64,000 nt of DNA from Sphingomonas_L flavalba_A (GCF_047553045.1 NZ_CP180208.1:868001-932000), one strand, 5' to 3'. Shown: positions 26,270 through 35,487, counted from the stretch's first letter. A program made the numbers and translations. Notes: generated from the letters alone by a model not told the origin.

Positions 26270-27250
26270 ATGATGATGAAGGGATGGGGCGTGCGGAGCT
26301 GGACGTTCTCCACCGAGCAGATTGCTCCCGCCGAGCGGCACGCCGCCTGGCAGGCGGCGATGGAACGGCTGAAGCTGCCGGTTTCGTCAGTCACCGACCC
26401 CGCCCGGTTCAATGGCCGGGTGTCGTGCCTAGTCTCGCCGCTGGGTATAGAGGTGGCCCGTGTGGAAGCGACACCGCAGGAGATATCGGGCAGCTACCCC
26501 GCCCAACAGCCGGGTATCTGGTTGTCGCTTCTGGTGGACGGCAAGGCATCGATGATCGACGGAGAGCGTCGTATCGACCTGGCGCCGGACGACCTGCTGT
26601 TCGGGCCAACGGGCATTCCGGCCCGGCTGTTGTTCACGACACCGTTCACGCAGCTTTTCATCAAGGTGCCGCATGTCGCGCTCAGCGCGCGGCTGGTCGC
26701 GCCGCTGTCGCTACCACTCGGCTATCTGCCGGGGCAGGGGGGGATCAACCACGTCTTCGCGCGGATGCTGTCGGCATTGGCCGCGTCGATCGACGATCTG
26801 GACGCAACCCAATTGCGCCCGATCGAGCTGTCGTTGACGGAGTTCCTGCTCACCTGCCTGACCGGGCGAGGGGCAAGCCCGCTGATTGGCTGCGAAGCGA
26901 ATGCGCGCGCCGCCAATCTTCATAGCATCTGCCAGACGATCGAAACCATGCTGGCCGACCCGGAACTGACACCGTCCAAAGTCGCGGCGGCGCATGGCAC
27001 GTCGCTGCGCTATCTGCAGAACCTGTTTGCCCAATCGGGTCAGACATTCAGCAATTATGTGCGGACGCGGCGGCTGGAGCGGTGCCGCGCCGATCTGGTC
27101 AGCCCGGTCTATGTCAACATGTCGGTGACGGAAATCTGCTTTCGCTGGGGTTTCAACGGGTCGGCGCACTTCAGCCGGACCTTCAAGGCGCAATACGGCG
27201 TGCCGCCCCGCGACTTCCGCCGTCAGGCGCTGAGCGACGCGGTCGATTGA
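26270..27250 (+). CDS. AraC-family transcriptional regulator
   Basis: A 326-residue activator-type regulator. The N-terminal half is a cupin-like AraC_binding domain (LSLLVDGKASMIDG, ELSLTEFLLTCL). The C-terminal half (about 215-320) has the two HTHs: PSKVAAAHGTSLRYLQNLFAQSG, then SVTEICFRWGFNGSAHFSRTFKAQYGVPPRDFRR. It begins 21 bp after the LigB-type gene and may be co-transcribed with it. It is the second candidate regulator of the cluster beside IclR. Confidence 0.88.
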   Translation: MMMKGWGVRSWTFSTEQIAPAERHAAWQAAMERLKLPVSSVTDPARFNGRVSCLVSPLGIEVARVEATPQEISGSYPAQQPGIWLSLLVDGKASMIDGERRIDLAPDDLLFGPTGIPARLLFTTPFTQLFIKVPHVALSARLVAPLSLPLGYLPGQGGINHVFARMLSALAASIDDLDATQLRPIELSLTEFLLTCLTGRGASPLIGCEANARAANLHSICQTIETMLADPELTPSKVAAAHGTSLRYLQNLFAQSGQTFSNYVRTRRLERCRADLVSPVYVNMSVTEICFRWGFNGSAHFSRTFKAQYGVPPRDFRRQALSDAVD

Positions 27251-27379
27251 CCGCCGGGCGGGGACGTCCCGCCTGATCCTCCACCGTAATCTGCGTTTGG
27301 CCGCGATTGGCTGCACAAACCCGTTCGTTGCTTGACCACGGGTGTCAATCTTGGTATTTGTTTCGTTGAAAGATACGAT

Positions 27380-27396
27380 GTTTCGCACAGAGAAAC
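27380..27396. promoter_or_regulatory. operator-like palindrome, second copy of GTTTCG-N5-AGAAAC
   Basis: GTTTCGCACAGAGAAAC has perfect GTTTC/GAAAC arms with a 7-nt spacer, the same geometry and the same inner bases (G after the left arm, A before the right) as the site at 20519-20535. It lies 24 nt upstream of the cupin start in a short AT-richer region. An adjacent GTTTCGTTGAAA (27360-27371) and AGATACG (27371-27377) look like further half-sites. Confidence 0.55.
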
Positions 27397-27419
27397 ATGA
27401 GTTAGGCGAGGACAGGACG

Positions 27420-27806
27420 ATGGCAGGCCCCGGACCCACCGACCAGGTACAGGTTTTCAACTGGGATGAGCTTGAGCGTGAGCATGTTCGCCCCGGTGTG
27501 TCGCGTGCGGGTTTTCGCGGCGACAATGTGCTGATGGTGATGAACTGGCTGGAACCGGGCATGGAAACCCGGCCGCACAGTCACCCGTGCGAGCAGTTGG
27601 TCTATGTCGTGAAAGGGCGGATGCGCTTTCATATCGAAGGCGAAGCGTTTGACCTGGGGCCTGGCGGGTTGCTCCGCATTCCGCCGGATGCGCTGCATTA
27701 CGGTGAGCCGCTGGGTGACGAAACGGTGTTCAACCTCGACGTCTTTTCGCCGATCCGCGATGATTACCGGCATCTGGTCGCTTATCAGGCGGCGGCGTTC
27801 GAATGA
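27420..27806 (+). CDS. small single-domain cupin protein
   Basis: A 128-residue cupin. Motif 1 is HSHPCEQLVYVVKGRM near 60-75 (His-x-His and Glu metal ligands) and motif 2 is PPDALHYGEP near 95-104 (His). ATG at 27420 is chosen because an AGGACAGG-type ribosome site precedes it and the cupin fold starts shortly after; the open frame reaches back to 27342, across the operator-like motif. Single-domain cupins in catabolic clusters can be dioxygenases, isomerases or ligand sensors. No specific function is claimed. It is followed by iclR after 82 bp. Confidence 0.85.
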   Translation: MAGPGPTDQVQVFNWDELEREHVRPGVSRAGFRGDNVLMVMNWLEPGMETRPHSHPCEQLVYVVKGRMRFHIEGEAFDLGPGGLLRIPPDALHYGEPLGDETVFNLDVFSPIRDDYRHLVAYQAAAFE

Positions 27807-27888
27807 TGGCGCGCGCCTTTTGCAACATCCGATGAACCGATAAGCCGGTCCGATCCGCGCATCCCGCGTGGACAAGGACGGAGGCCCC

Positions 27889-28662
27889 ATGTCAGTCACC
27901 ATCAACGCAGTCGCGACATCCTTTGCCGTCATCGAACACATGGCGGCCGCCGGCACGCCATTGGGGGTGAGCGAAGTGGCGCGGATGTTAAACGCGGGCA
28001 AGCCGCTGGTCTTCCGGCATCTGCGCACCCTGGTCGAACTGGGCTATGTCGCGCAGGACCCCGGCACTGACCGGTATTCGCTGACGCCGCGGCTGTTCCA
28101 TATCGGGCGCGCGATTGCGGACAGCGTCGATTTGCTGAGCGCCGCCCGCCGGGTCATGCCGGAGCTGGCGGAAGCGGTGAAGCTGTCGGTCAGCGTTAGC
28201 CAGGTCGAGCAGGACGGCATCCGTATCCTCGACATACTGGAATACCGCTCCGCGATTGAAATCAGCACGCCGCCGGGCAGCCTGTTCGATTTCCTGACCT
28301 CCGCGCAGGGCAAGGTGGCGATGGCCTTCTCCCCAGCGCTGCTGGAGGGGCAGGTTGGCGCGCGGACGCAACTGCAAACGGCGGACGGCAAGATGATCGA
28401 TGCAGCGCGGTTGCGCGCTGAGCTGGATCGGGTTCGCGTTCAGGGCTGGGCGCTGTCCGCGCAGGAAGTTTTGCTGGGCGTCAATGCACTCGCCGCGCCC
28501 GTGTTCGACGGGCTGGGCGCGCTCGCCGGCACCATCGCGGTTGTCGGCTCCACCCAGACGCTGCCGGACGATCCGCCGGCGACGATGATCGAGGCGCTGG
28601 TTTCCGCGTCGCGCAAGCTTTCGGAACAACTCGGTTACAGGAAAGGCGAAACCAAGACATGA
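27889..28662 (+). CDS. IclR-family transcriptional regulator
   Basis: A 257-residue regulator with an N-terminal winged HTH (LGVSEVARMLNAGKPLVFRHLRTLVELGYV near 27-57) and a C-terminal IclR effector domain (SAQGKVAMAFSP near 140, SAQEVLLGVNALAAPVFD near 190-207). The start at 27889 has GGAGG upstream; an in-frame GTG at 27868 is less likely. Its stop overlaps the hyuA-type start (ATGA), so regulator and HyuA/HyuB are made from one message. IclR proteins often bind inverted repeats such as those at 20518 and 27380. Confidence 0.9.
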   Translation: MSVTINAVATSFAVIEHMAAAGTPLGVSEVARMLNAGKPLVFRHLRTLVELGYVAQDPGTDRYSLTPRLFHIGRAIADSVDLLSAARRVMPELAEAVKLSVSVSQVEQDGIRILDILEYRSAIEISTPPGSLFDFLTSAQGKVAMAFSPALLEGQVGARTQLQTADGKMIDAARLRAELDRVRVQGWALSAQEVLLGVNALAAPVFDGLGALAGTIAVVGSTQTLPDDPPATMIEALVSASRKLSEQLGYRKGETKT

Positions 28663-30722
28663 AACACGCTCTGGCTGTCGATATCGGGGGCACGTTCACC
28701 GATGTCGTGTTGATTCGAAGTGATGGCAAAGGGTGGACGGACAAGACCCTCACCACCCATCACAATCTTCTTGAAGGTTTTTTTCGCGCTGCCGATTCCG
28801 CGTTGGCGCAGGCGGGCATAACCCTTTCCCAGATCGACGACGTCATCGTTCATGCGACTACTGTCGTCACTAATGTACTGATCGAGCGCAAGGGGCCGCC
28901 GGTTGCGCTGGTTACCACCGCCGGTTTCGCTGACGTGCTCTACATTCGCGACGAGCATCGCTATGACATGTTCGATCCGCTGATCGAATACGCGCCGCCC
29001 CTCATCCCGCGTGAGCACACCTGGAGCGTCGAGGAGCGTACCTTCGCCGACGGCAGCATCGGCGCCGAGGTGAAGGCGGAAGACATCGAGGCGCTCGCCG
29101 TCGAATTCCGCAAGGCTGGCATTGAAGCGGTGGCCGTCGCTTTGCTCAACAGCTACGCGAACCCCGCCAACGAGCAGAAGGTGCGGGATTATCTGCAGGC
29201 CGCAGCGCCGGATCTGCTGATCACGCTGTCGAGCGACGTCGCGCCGCAGATGCGCGAATATGAACGCTCCAGCACGGCGGCAATCAACGCCTATGCGGTG
29301 CCGATCATTACTCCCTACTTCAATTCGCTGGCGGAAAAACTGCGTGAGGGCGGGGCGACGCGCGATCCGTTCATCATGCTGTCCAATGGCGGCGTGCTGG
29401 GCATTCGCACCGCGGCCAAATATCCGGTCCGCATGATCGAATCCGGTCCGGCCGCAGGCGCACTGGTTGCCGGGCATATCGCCCGCCGCCACGGCATCGA
29501 CACGATGATCTCGTTCGACATGGGCGGGACGACGGCCAAGGCCTGTCTGATCCAGGGAGGCCAGCCGCTCGTCGTCGGCGAGTTTGAGGTCGATCGCCAG
29601 TATCTGTTCAAGCCAGGCAGTGGCATGCCGGTTGCGGTGCCGTCGATCGACATGATCGAGATCGGCGCCGGTGGCGGATCGATTGCGCGCATCGATGAAC
29701 TCGGCCTGTTGAAGGTCGGCCCGGACAGCGCCGGTTCCAACCCTGGGCCGGCCTGCTACGACCGGGGCGGCGCCCAGGCTTGCGTGACCGACGCCGATCT
29801 GGTGCTCGGCATTCTGGACGCCGACAATTTCCTGGGCGGCGACATGAAGCTGGCGATCGACAAGTCGCGGGCGGCCATCCAGAAACTGGCCGACGGGCTG
29901 GGCGTTTCGCTTGAGGAAGCCGCTTACGGCATTTTCAGCGTGGTCGGAGAATCGATGGCGTCGGCTGCGCGCGCGCACGCCACCGATCGCGGCGTCAACT
30001 ATCGTGGCTTGCCGATGCTCGCCTTCGGTGGCGCCGGTCCGGTGCATGCCTGTTATGTTGCGGAACAGGTCGGTAGCTCGCAGGTGATCTATCCGCCGAT
30101 GGCGAGCGTGCTGAGTGCCTTCGGCACGCTGGTGACGCCGGTTCGCCTCGACATCGTGCGGTCCAGCCTGATGCGGCTGACCGCGATTGACTGGGCCGCG
30201 GTCGATGCCATCGCCGAGGCGATGATCGTCGAGGGGCGGCAGGCGACGCGTGAGGCCGGTGTGCCGGACGAAGCGACCCATTTCACCCTGTCCGCCGATA
30301 TGCGTTACCTGGGGCAGCAGAACCAGGTCACGGTGCTGTTCAACGAAGATCCGCGCGATACCTGCGATGTCGCCGCGCTGCGTGCCGCTTTCGAGCGGGA
30401 TTACGAGACGTTGTACGGCGTGCGGCTGGACGACATGGATGTTGAGATCGTCAACTGGAGGGTAACCGCGCAGGGCGGCACGTCCGAGCGTGACGTCGCC
30501 GTTACCCTGGCCGAAACGCCGGGCGCGCCCAAGAAGCATCGCAAGGTGTTCATCGGCGATCGCTACATGGACGTCCCCGTCTTCGATCGTCGCGCGCTGG
30601 CGCTTAGCCAGGAAGTGGCTGGCCCGGTCATCGTCGAGGAACGCGAAACCACCGCATTCATCCTGCCGGGATGGACTCTCTCGATCGACGCGAGCGGCAG
30701 CCTGATCGCGTCCAGAAATTAA
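28659..30722 (+). CDS. hydantoinase/oxoprolinase subunit A (HyuA)
   Basis: A 687-residue ATP-dependent hydantoinase/oxoprolinase/carboxylase A subunit. The actin-like ATPase fold is shown by DIGGTFTDVVLI at 8-19, HATTVVTNVLIERKG near 67, FDMGGTTAKACLI near 287-299, and the conserved GAGGGSIARID region near 330. Members include N-methylhydantoinase, 5-oxoprolinase and the acetone and acetophenone carboxylases. It pairs with HyuB 16 bp downstream. The cluster holds no hydantoin racemase, and the reaction here is open: lactam or hydantoin hydrolysis, or ketone carboxylation. Confidence 0.9.
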   Translation: MKHALAVDIGGTFTDVVLIRSDGKGWTDKTLTTHHNLLEGFFRAADSALAQAGITLSQIDDVIVHATTVVTNVLIERKGPPVALVTTAGFADVLYIRDEHRYDMFDPLIEYAPPLIPREHTWSVEERTFADGSIGAEVKAEDIEALAVEFRKAGIEAVAVALLNSYANPANEQKVRDYLQAAAPDLLITLSSDVAPQMREYERSSTAAINAYAVPIITPYFNSLAEKLREGGATRDPFIMLSNGGVLGIRTAAKYPVRMIESGPAAGALVAGHIARRHGIDTMISFDMGGTTAKACLIQGGQPLVVGEFEVDRQYLFKPGSGMPVAVPSIDMIEIGAGGGSIARIDELGLLKVGPDSAGSNPGPACYDRGGAQACVTDADLVLGILDADNFLGGDMKLAIDKSRAAIQKLADGLGVSLEEAAYGIFSVVGESMASAARAHATDRGVNYRGLPMLAFGGAGPVHACYVAEQVGSSQVIYPPMASVLSAFGTLVTPVRLDIVRSSLMRLTAIDWAAVDAIAEAMIVEGRQATREAGVPDEATHFTLSADMRYLGQQNQVTVLFNEDPRDTCDVAALRAAFERDYETLYGVRLDDMDVEIVNWRVTAQGGTSERDVAVTLAETPGAPKKHRKVFIGDRYMDVPVFDRRALALSQEVAGPVIVEERETTAFILPGWTLSIDASGSLIASRN

Positions 30723-30738
30723 GGAAAAGGGTAGTCAG

Positions 30739-32295
30739 ATGGACGGCATTCAACTGGAAATCATGTGGAGCAACATGATCAGCATCGTCAGCGAGCAGGC
30801 GCGCGCGCTCCAGCGCACTGCGTTCAGCCCGATCGTCCGCGAGGCGGGCGACCTGGCGACCGCGCTGTTTGACGCCGACGCGCGGATGGTCGCGCAGGCG
30901 ATCACCGGTACGCCCGGGCACATCAACTCGCTCGGTTCCGCCGCGCGCAACCTGATCAAGGTCATCCCGCCGGAAGATCTGGTGCCGGGTGACGTGCTGA
31001 TCACCAACGACCCCTGGTTGTCGGCCGGGCACTTCTTCGACATCACCGTGCTCACCCCGATCTTCCGGGGCGAGACGCTGATCGGCTATTGTGGGTCGAC
31101 CATCCACCATACCGATATCGGCGGCTATGGCGTTGGCGCAGGCGCGCGCGACATCCATGAGGAAGGCCTGTGGATTCCGGTCATGAAGCTCTACGAGGCG
31201 GGCCGGCCGAACCAGACGCTCCACGATATCATCCGCCGCAACGTCCGCACGCCCGACGCGATCTTCGGCGATCTGGCCGCGCAGGTCTCCAGCGGCAAGA
31301 TCGGCGGCGAGCGGCTCAACCTGATGTGCGACCGTTACGGGCTGGACAATATCGACGAGCTTTCCAACGAGGTTATCCAGCGTTCCGAGCAGGCGACCCG
31401 CGATGAGATCCGCAAACTTCCGGGCGGGACGTTCCACGGCGAAACCTCGTTCGACGTCCCCGGTGGCGAAGTTATCACGCTGAAGACGGCAGTAACGATC
31501 GACACCGATGCGGGCGACATCATCATCGATTTCGAAGGCAGCTCGCCGCCCAGCAAGAGTGGCATCAACGTGGTGACCGCCTACACCCACGCCTATAGCA
31601 GTTTCGCGATCCGCAGCGTGTTGAACCCCGACCTGCCGAACAACGCCGGTAGCCTTGCCCCCATTCGGGTGAAGTCGCCGGACAACTGCATCATCAACGC
31701 GCAGTACCCGTCGCCGGTCAACGCGCGCCATGTGGTTGGAATGTACGTGCCGTTCCCAATCCTGAAGGCGCTGGCGCCGATCCTGCCGGAACGGGTGATG
31801 GCGGAAGGATCCGGCGCGGTGTGGACCGTGCAGGTGCAGGGCAAGGACAAGGAAGGCGTGCCTTTCGTCAGTTCGATGTTCAACTATTCCGGCGGCACCG
31901 GCGCGCGCGCCAGCAAGCCGGGTTTGTCGGCCACCTGTTATCCCACCGGCGTCGCCGCCGTGGCGATCGAGGTGTTGGAAGCATCGATCCCGATCGCCTT
32001 CACCACCAAGGAACTGGTGCGCGGATCGGGCGGGCGTGGCCAGCAGAACGGTGGCGACGGCCAGCGCATCGGTTTCCGGATGCGGTCGAACCAAGAATGG
32101 TTGCTGAATGCCATTCCCAGCCGCCTGCGCCTGTCGGCGGAAGGGCTGAACGGTGGCGAGTCTGGGGCACGAGGATCGTTCCAGATCAACGGCAAGGAAG
32201 CCGACGAGGCCCGCAAGATCCTGATGGCAGCCGACGATCAGGTGACGATGATCACGCCGGGCGGCGGCGGTATCGGGGTGCCCGAGGCGGCATAA
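30739..32295 (+). CDS. hydantoinase/oxoprolinase subunit B (HyuB)
   Basis: A 518-residue HyuB-family protein (hydantoinase B/oxoprolinase, PF02538-like). Family sequences seen are the QRTAFSPIVREAGD start region near 28, the GHINSLG segment near 57, VLITNDPWLSAGHFFDITVLTP near 91-112, IHHTDIGG near 120, and a Gly-rich C terminus ending GGGGIGVPEA. AGGAAAAGG precedes the ATG. It forms the catalytic complex with the upstream A subunit. A strong intrinsic terminator follows 30 bp after the stop, closing the cupin-iclR-hyuA-hyuB unit. Confidence 0.92.
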   Translation: MDGIQLEIMWSNMISIVSEQARALQRTAFSPIVREAGDLATALFDADARMVAQAITGTPGHINSLGSAARNLIKVIPPEDLVPGDVLITNDPWLSAGHFFDITVLTPIFRGETLIGYCGSTIHHTDIGGYGVGAGARDIHEEGLWIPVMKLYEAGRPNQTLHDIIRRNVRTPDAIFGDLAAQVSSGKIGGERLNLMCDRYGLDNIDELSNEVIQRSEQATRDEIRKLPGGTFHGETSFDVPGGEVITLKTAVTIDTDAGDIIIDFEGSSPPSKSGINVVTAYTHAYSSFAIRSVLNPDLPNNAGSLAPIRVKSPDNCIINAQYPSPVNARHVVGMYVPFPILKALAPILPERVMAEGSGAVWTVQVQGKDKEGVPFVSSMFNYSGGTGARASKPGLSATCYPTGVAAVAIEVLEASIPIAFTTKELVRGSGGRGQQNGGDGQRIGFRMRSNQEWLLNAIPSRLRLSAEGLNGGESGARGSFQINGKEADEARKILMAADDQVTMITPGGGGIGVPEAA

Positions 32296-32325
32296 GCGCA
32301 AGCCCATAACCCCGCGAAAACCTGT

Positions 32326-32358
32326 CGCCGGCTCTTCCCCAAGAGCCGGCGATTTTTT
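32326..32358 (+). terminator. intrinsic terminator after hyuB
   Basis: A perfect 11-bp stem, CGCCGGCTCTT (32326-32336) with AAGAGCCGGCG (32341-32351), a CCCC loop, and then T6 (32353-32358). This is the best intrinsic terminator in the window. The T-run is on the plus-strand side, so it ends the hyuA/hyuB transcript. Confidence 0.9.
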
Positions 32359-32382
32359 ATTCGGTAGCGGCGTGTGCCGCGA

Positions 32383-34014
32383 TCAGACGGTTTCGATAGC
32401 GCGGCGCCCCTTGCGGACCGCGAGCCGGTGCGTCCCGGCCAGCGCCAGATTCGGTTGTGTGACCGTCCGAAGGAAGTGCCATTCGCTGACAGCCCGCTTT
32501 GGTGTCAGGTCGAGCGTCATATACCCGCGATTGCTGGTGTCGCACCATTCGAGCGTCGGCGATGCGCGCACCAGGCTGTCGGCGATCCTGAGGGGATCAT
32601 AGCCGGGCGTCGCTTCCTCCATGCCGGGCGAGGTGACGCTATGGGTGGCGAATTCCACGCCGACCTTCGTGCCGCTTTCGACCAGATCATAAGCCCAGGC
32701 ATTATGCGTATCGCCCGCAATGACGATAAGGTTGGCGTCCGCCGCAAGTGCGCTTTGCAGGAAACGCGTCCGCGCGGCGGGATAGCCGCCCCAGGCGTCG
32801 AAATTGACCGGCAGGCCGAGGCTGGTCGCCATGACCGCCGTTTCGACGAACTTGCGATTGCCGTCCGACCCCGATCCGGCGACCCAGTCGACTGCGTCGG
32901 CTGGCATGACGTTGCTCGCCATCACCGTGCCGTTACCGACGATCTGCCAATGCTGGCGCCGTGCAACCGATTGCTTCAGCCGGCTGGCGAGCCAGTTTTC
33001 CTGCTGGCTGCCCATCACCGTTGCCGCCGGATCGAGCCAGGGGCCATCGCGAAACGCTTTCAGCGCGGCGAGGGGATCGGGCTGCTTCAGCAGTGCGGAG
33101 ATGCTGGGGGGGCGGCTACGCGCCAGAACGCGGGTTTCCGTGCGGTGGAAGCTGGCGAGATCGCCGATATCGTAGCTTTCCCACGGCATGTCGGAAACCG
33201 GCATCCATTCGCGATAGGCCTGAAGTGCCGCCGCCTTGCGCATGGCATATTCGTCGCCGGTCATTCCACTGCCGCCACCGCCTTCCCAACTGTTGTTGGC
33301 GATCTCGTGGTCGTCCCACAGCGCGATCATCGCCATTCGTTGATGCAGGCGCTGCAGGTCCGGATCGGCGCGGTAGCTGGCGTGACGGATGCGGTAGTCG
33401 ACGAGGTGGATCGCCTCCGTATCCGGCAATGTGCGGCCGGGCACTGCGTCCTTCAGCGGGGGATAGGTGCCAGGCCCGTATTCGTAATAATAATCGCCGA
33501 GATGGATCGCGAGGTCGATGTCGTCGCGTGCCGCGACATGGCCATAGGCGTTGAAAAAGCCATAGGGCATGTTGGCGCAGGAGAAGATAGCGATCCGATA
33601 CTGGTCGACCCGTCCCTCTGGCAGAGTCCGTGTCTGGCCGACCACGGATTTCGTCCCGTCCGCAGCGATGAAGCGGTAATAATAATGGGTGCCGGGCTTT
33701 AGCCCGTCGACGGTGATTTTCGCCGTCCAATCGCGAAACGCCCCGGTTCGCGCCGCGCCACCGCCGACGATCTTGTTGAAATCCGGATCGGTGGACAACT
33801 GGACTTCCAGCCGGCTGATATCGCCGCTTGCCGGGACGTGCCGGGTCCAGAGTAGAATGGATGTGGCGGCGGGTTCGCCGCTGGCGACGCCGTGGGTGAA
33901 GCCGCGCGCGTCGGAAATACCGGCGATCGCCAGTGTGCCGCCATTCAGGGATAGCGCGCCCAGCCCGTAGCTGGCGGTTTTCAGTAGCAGGCGGCGGTCG
34001 ATCGTGAAGGACAT
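32383..34014 (-). CDS. PhoD-like alkaline phosphatase/phosphodiesterase, Tat-exported (copy 1)
   Basis: A 543-residue PhoD-family metallophosphoesterase. GAGGAA precedes the ATG at 34014. The N-terminus is a Tat-type signal (DRRLLLKTASYGLGALSL). The fold has the N-terminal RGFTHGVASGEP segment, then HLGDYYYEYG, ALWDDHEIANN and AGDTHNAW metal-site motifs. PhoD enzymes hydrolyse phosphodiesters and monoesters in the periplasm. It ends a four-gene minus-strand run (VOC, SnoaL-like, amidohydrolase, PhoD), 11 bp after the amidohydrolase. It is clearly paralogous to the protein at 42099-43748. Confidence 0.9.
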   Translation of the reverse strand: MSFTIDRRLLLKTASYGLGALSLNGGTLAIAGISDARGFTHGVASGEPAATSILLWTRHVPASGDISRLEVQLSTDPDFNKIVGGGAARTGAFRDWTAKITVDGLKPGTHYYYRFIAADGTKSVVGQTRTLPEGRVDQYRIAIFSCANMPYGFFNAYGHVAARDDIDLAIHLGDYYYEYGPGTYPPLKDAVPGRTLPDTEAIHLVDYRIRHASYRADPDLQRLHQRMAMIALWDDHEIANNSWEGGGGSGMTGDEYAMRKAAALQAYREWMPVSDMPWESYDIGDLASFHRTETRVLARSRPPSISALLKQPDPLAALKAFRDGPWLDPAATVMGSQQENWLASRLKQSVARRQHWQIVGNGTVMASNVMPADAVDWVAGSGSDGNRKFVETAVMATSLGLPVNFDAWGGYPAARTRFLQSALAADANLIVIAGDTHNAWAYDLVESGTKVGVEFATHSVTSPGMEEATPGYDPLRIADSLVRASPTLEWCDTSNRGYMTLDLTPKRAVSEWHFLRTVTQPNLALAGTHRLAVRKGRRAIETV

Positions 34015-34025
34015 AGCGGATTTCC

Positions 34026-35447
34026 TCAGCGAAAGGGCGTATCGGTGGGGCCCGCGCCAATAAGCGGCCAGGGCGATTCCAGTGGGAGATTGGCGCGCCT
34101 GATCAGCGCGGTGCCGGCGGCATGCGCGTCGCGGTACAGTGCCTGTTCGTCGATGCGGGTGGAGCGACCGCCATCGATCAGGCATTCGCCGTCCACCCAG
34201 ACGCTGTCGACACCGCGCCCGTCAGCCGACCAAACGAGCTGGTTCACGGGGTTGATCAGCGGCCGCAATTCCGGCCGGTTGGTGTCGTGGCAGACGAAAT
34301 CCGCGCGCATGCCGACAGAAAGCGCCCCGATTTCCGCAGCAAGGCCCAGCGCGCGCGCGGCGTCCACCGTCACCATTTCGAGCATCTGGTGGCAGGGGAA
34401 CAGCGCATTGTCCTGTCGCAGCATCTTGAACATGCCGGCGGCCAGCGGCAGGGCGCGCATCAGGTCCGGGTCATAGCCGTCCGTGCCGAGCAGCAGCGTC
34501 ACCCCGCGCGCTACCAGTTCCGGGTGCCGGGCCGATCCGGCGACGTCGAACGCACCCTTAATCGACGCCAGCGGGCAGAAGATCGCGTTCACACCGTACT
34601 GGACCAGCAGGTCGCATTCGCTGTCGCTCAGGTGGGTCAGGTGGGTGAGCAGCAGATTAGGGCCAAGAACGCCGAGGTCGGCGAGATGCTCGATAGGCCG
34701 GCGGTTATAGTTGGCCAGATACCAGTCCGTATCGCTGCGATAGGGGCTCATATGGGCGGAGAGGCCGATACCGTGCGTGTCCGCCAGCGCCTTGGCCGCC
34801 TGCCATACCCCGTCCGAATTGGCGTTGTGGCCGACCAGGATGGGCCAGGCGACGATCCGACGGTCCTTGTCCGCCGGCGGGTAGGCGGCGAGCGCGCGCT
34901 CTATTCCGGCGATCGCCTCGCGCTCCAGCGCCACGGGGTCGCCGCTGCCGTCCATTGACCGGCCTTCCGTCCACGGGCCGACGCGGGCGCGGATACCAAG
35001 TGCGTCAAGCCCGGCGACCGCTTCGTCGAAATGGCGGATCGTCCCGGCCTCTACGAAGCAGGTGATGCCGCAGCGGAGCATTTCCAACGCCGACAGCTTG
35101 GCCGAAACATGTTCGTCGGCGGGGCCGTGCTCCATATAGCGGGGCAGTACCCATTTCAGGAAATTGTCCGGCGTGCGGTAGTCGACGGTATCCGGCATGA
35201 AACCGCGGGTCAGCGGATCGCCGGTGGTGTGGACATGGGCGTTGATCAGCCCCGGCGTGATGATCCGGCCGCCGGCGTCGATCGTCCGGCGCGCCTGATG
35301 GGCCGCGCGCACTTCCGCGGTGGGGCCGACCGCAACGATCCGCCCGGCGTCGACGGCCAGTGCGCCGTCGACCAGGATGCGCCGTTCCGCGTCCATGGTG
35401 ATAATCGTCGCGCCATGCAGCAGCGTATCGATCCTGCCGTCGGTCAT
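34026..35447 (-). CDS. TrzA/ATZ-type metal-dependent amidohydrolase
   Basis: A 473-residue amidohydrolase superfamily enzyme, near the SsnA/guanine deaminase/chlorohydrolase branch. Visible metal-site motifs are NAHVHTTGDPLTRGF near 64-78 (His-x-His), a His in LVGHNANSDG, SAHMSPYRSDTD, and the C-terminal LLGTDGYDP (Asp). TTDG-type N-terminal beta-sandwich sequence (MDAERRILVDGALAVDAGRIVAVG) precedes the barrel. Members deaminate or dechlorinate N-heterocycles. The start at 35447 is where similarity begins, although the frame is open further upstream. It is 40 bp after the SnoaL-like gene. Confidence 0.88.
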   Translation of the reverse strand: MTDGRIDTLLHGATIITMDAERRILVDGALAVDAGRIVAVGPTAEVRAAHQARRTIDAGGRIITPGLINAHVHTTGDPLTRGFMPDTVDYRTPDNFLKWVLPRYMEHGPADEHVSAKLSALEMLRCGITCFVEAGTIRHFDEAVAGLDALGIRARVGPWTEGRSMDGSGDPVALEREAIAGIERALAAYPPADKDRRIVAWPILVGHNANSDGVWQAAKALADTHGIGLSAHMSPYRSDTDWYLANYNRRPIEHLADLGVLGPNLLLTHLTHLSDSECDLLVQYGVNAIFCPLASIKGAFDVAGSARHPELVARGVTLLLGTDGYDPDLMRALPLAAGMFKMLRQDNALFPCHQMLEMVTVDAARALGLAAEIGALSVGMRADFVCHDTNRPELRPLINPVNQLVWSADGRGVDSVWVDGECLIDGGRSTRIDEQALYRDAHAAGTALIRRANLPLESPWPLIGAGPTDTPFR

Positions 35448-35487
35448 GCCCGTTCCCGTCCTGCCCGCATCGATGCGGGCATGCTTG

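Noticed and set aside
28635..30539. 634-codon open reading on the minus strand opposite hyuA
   Set aside because: The plus strand encodes a complete HyuA with all motifs; the antisense reading has shadow composition and no recognisable fold.
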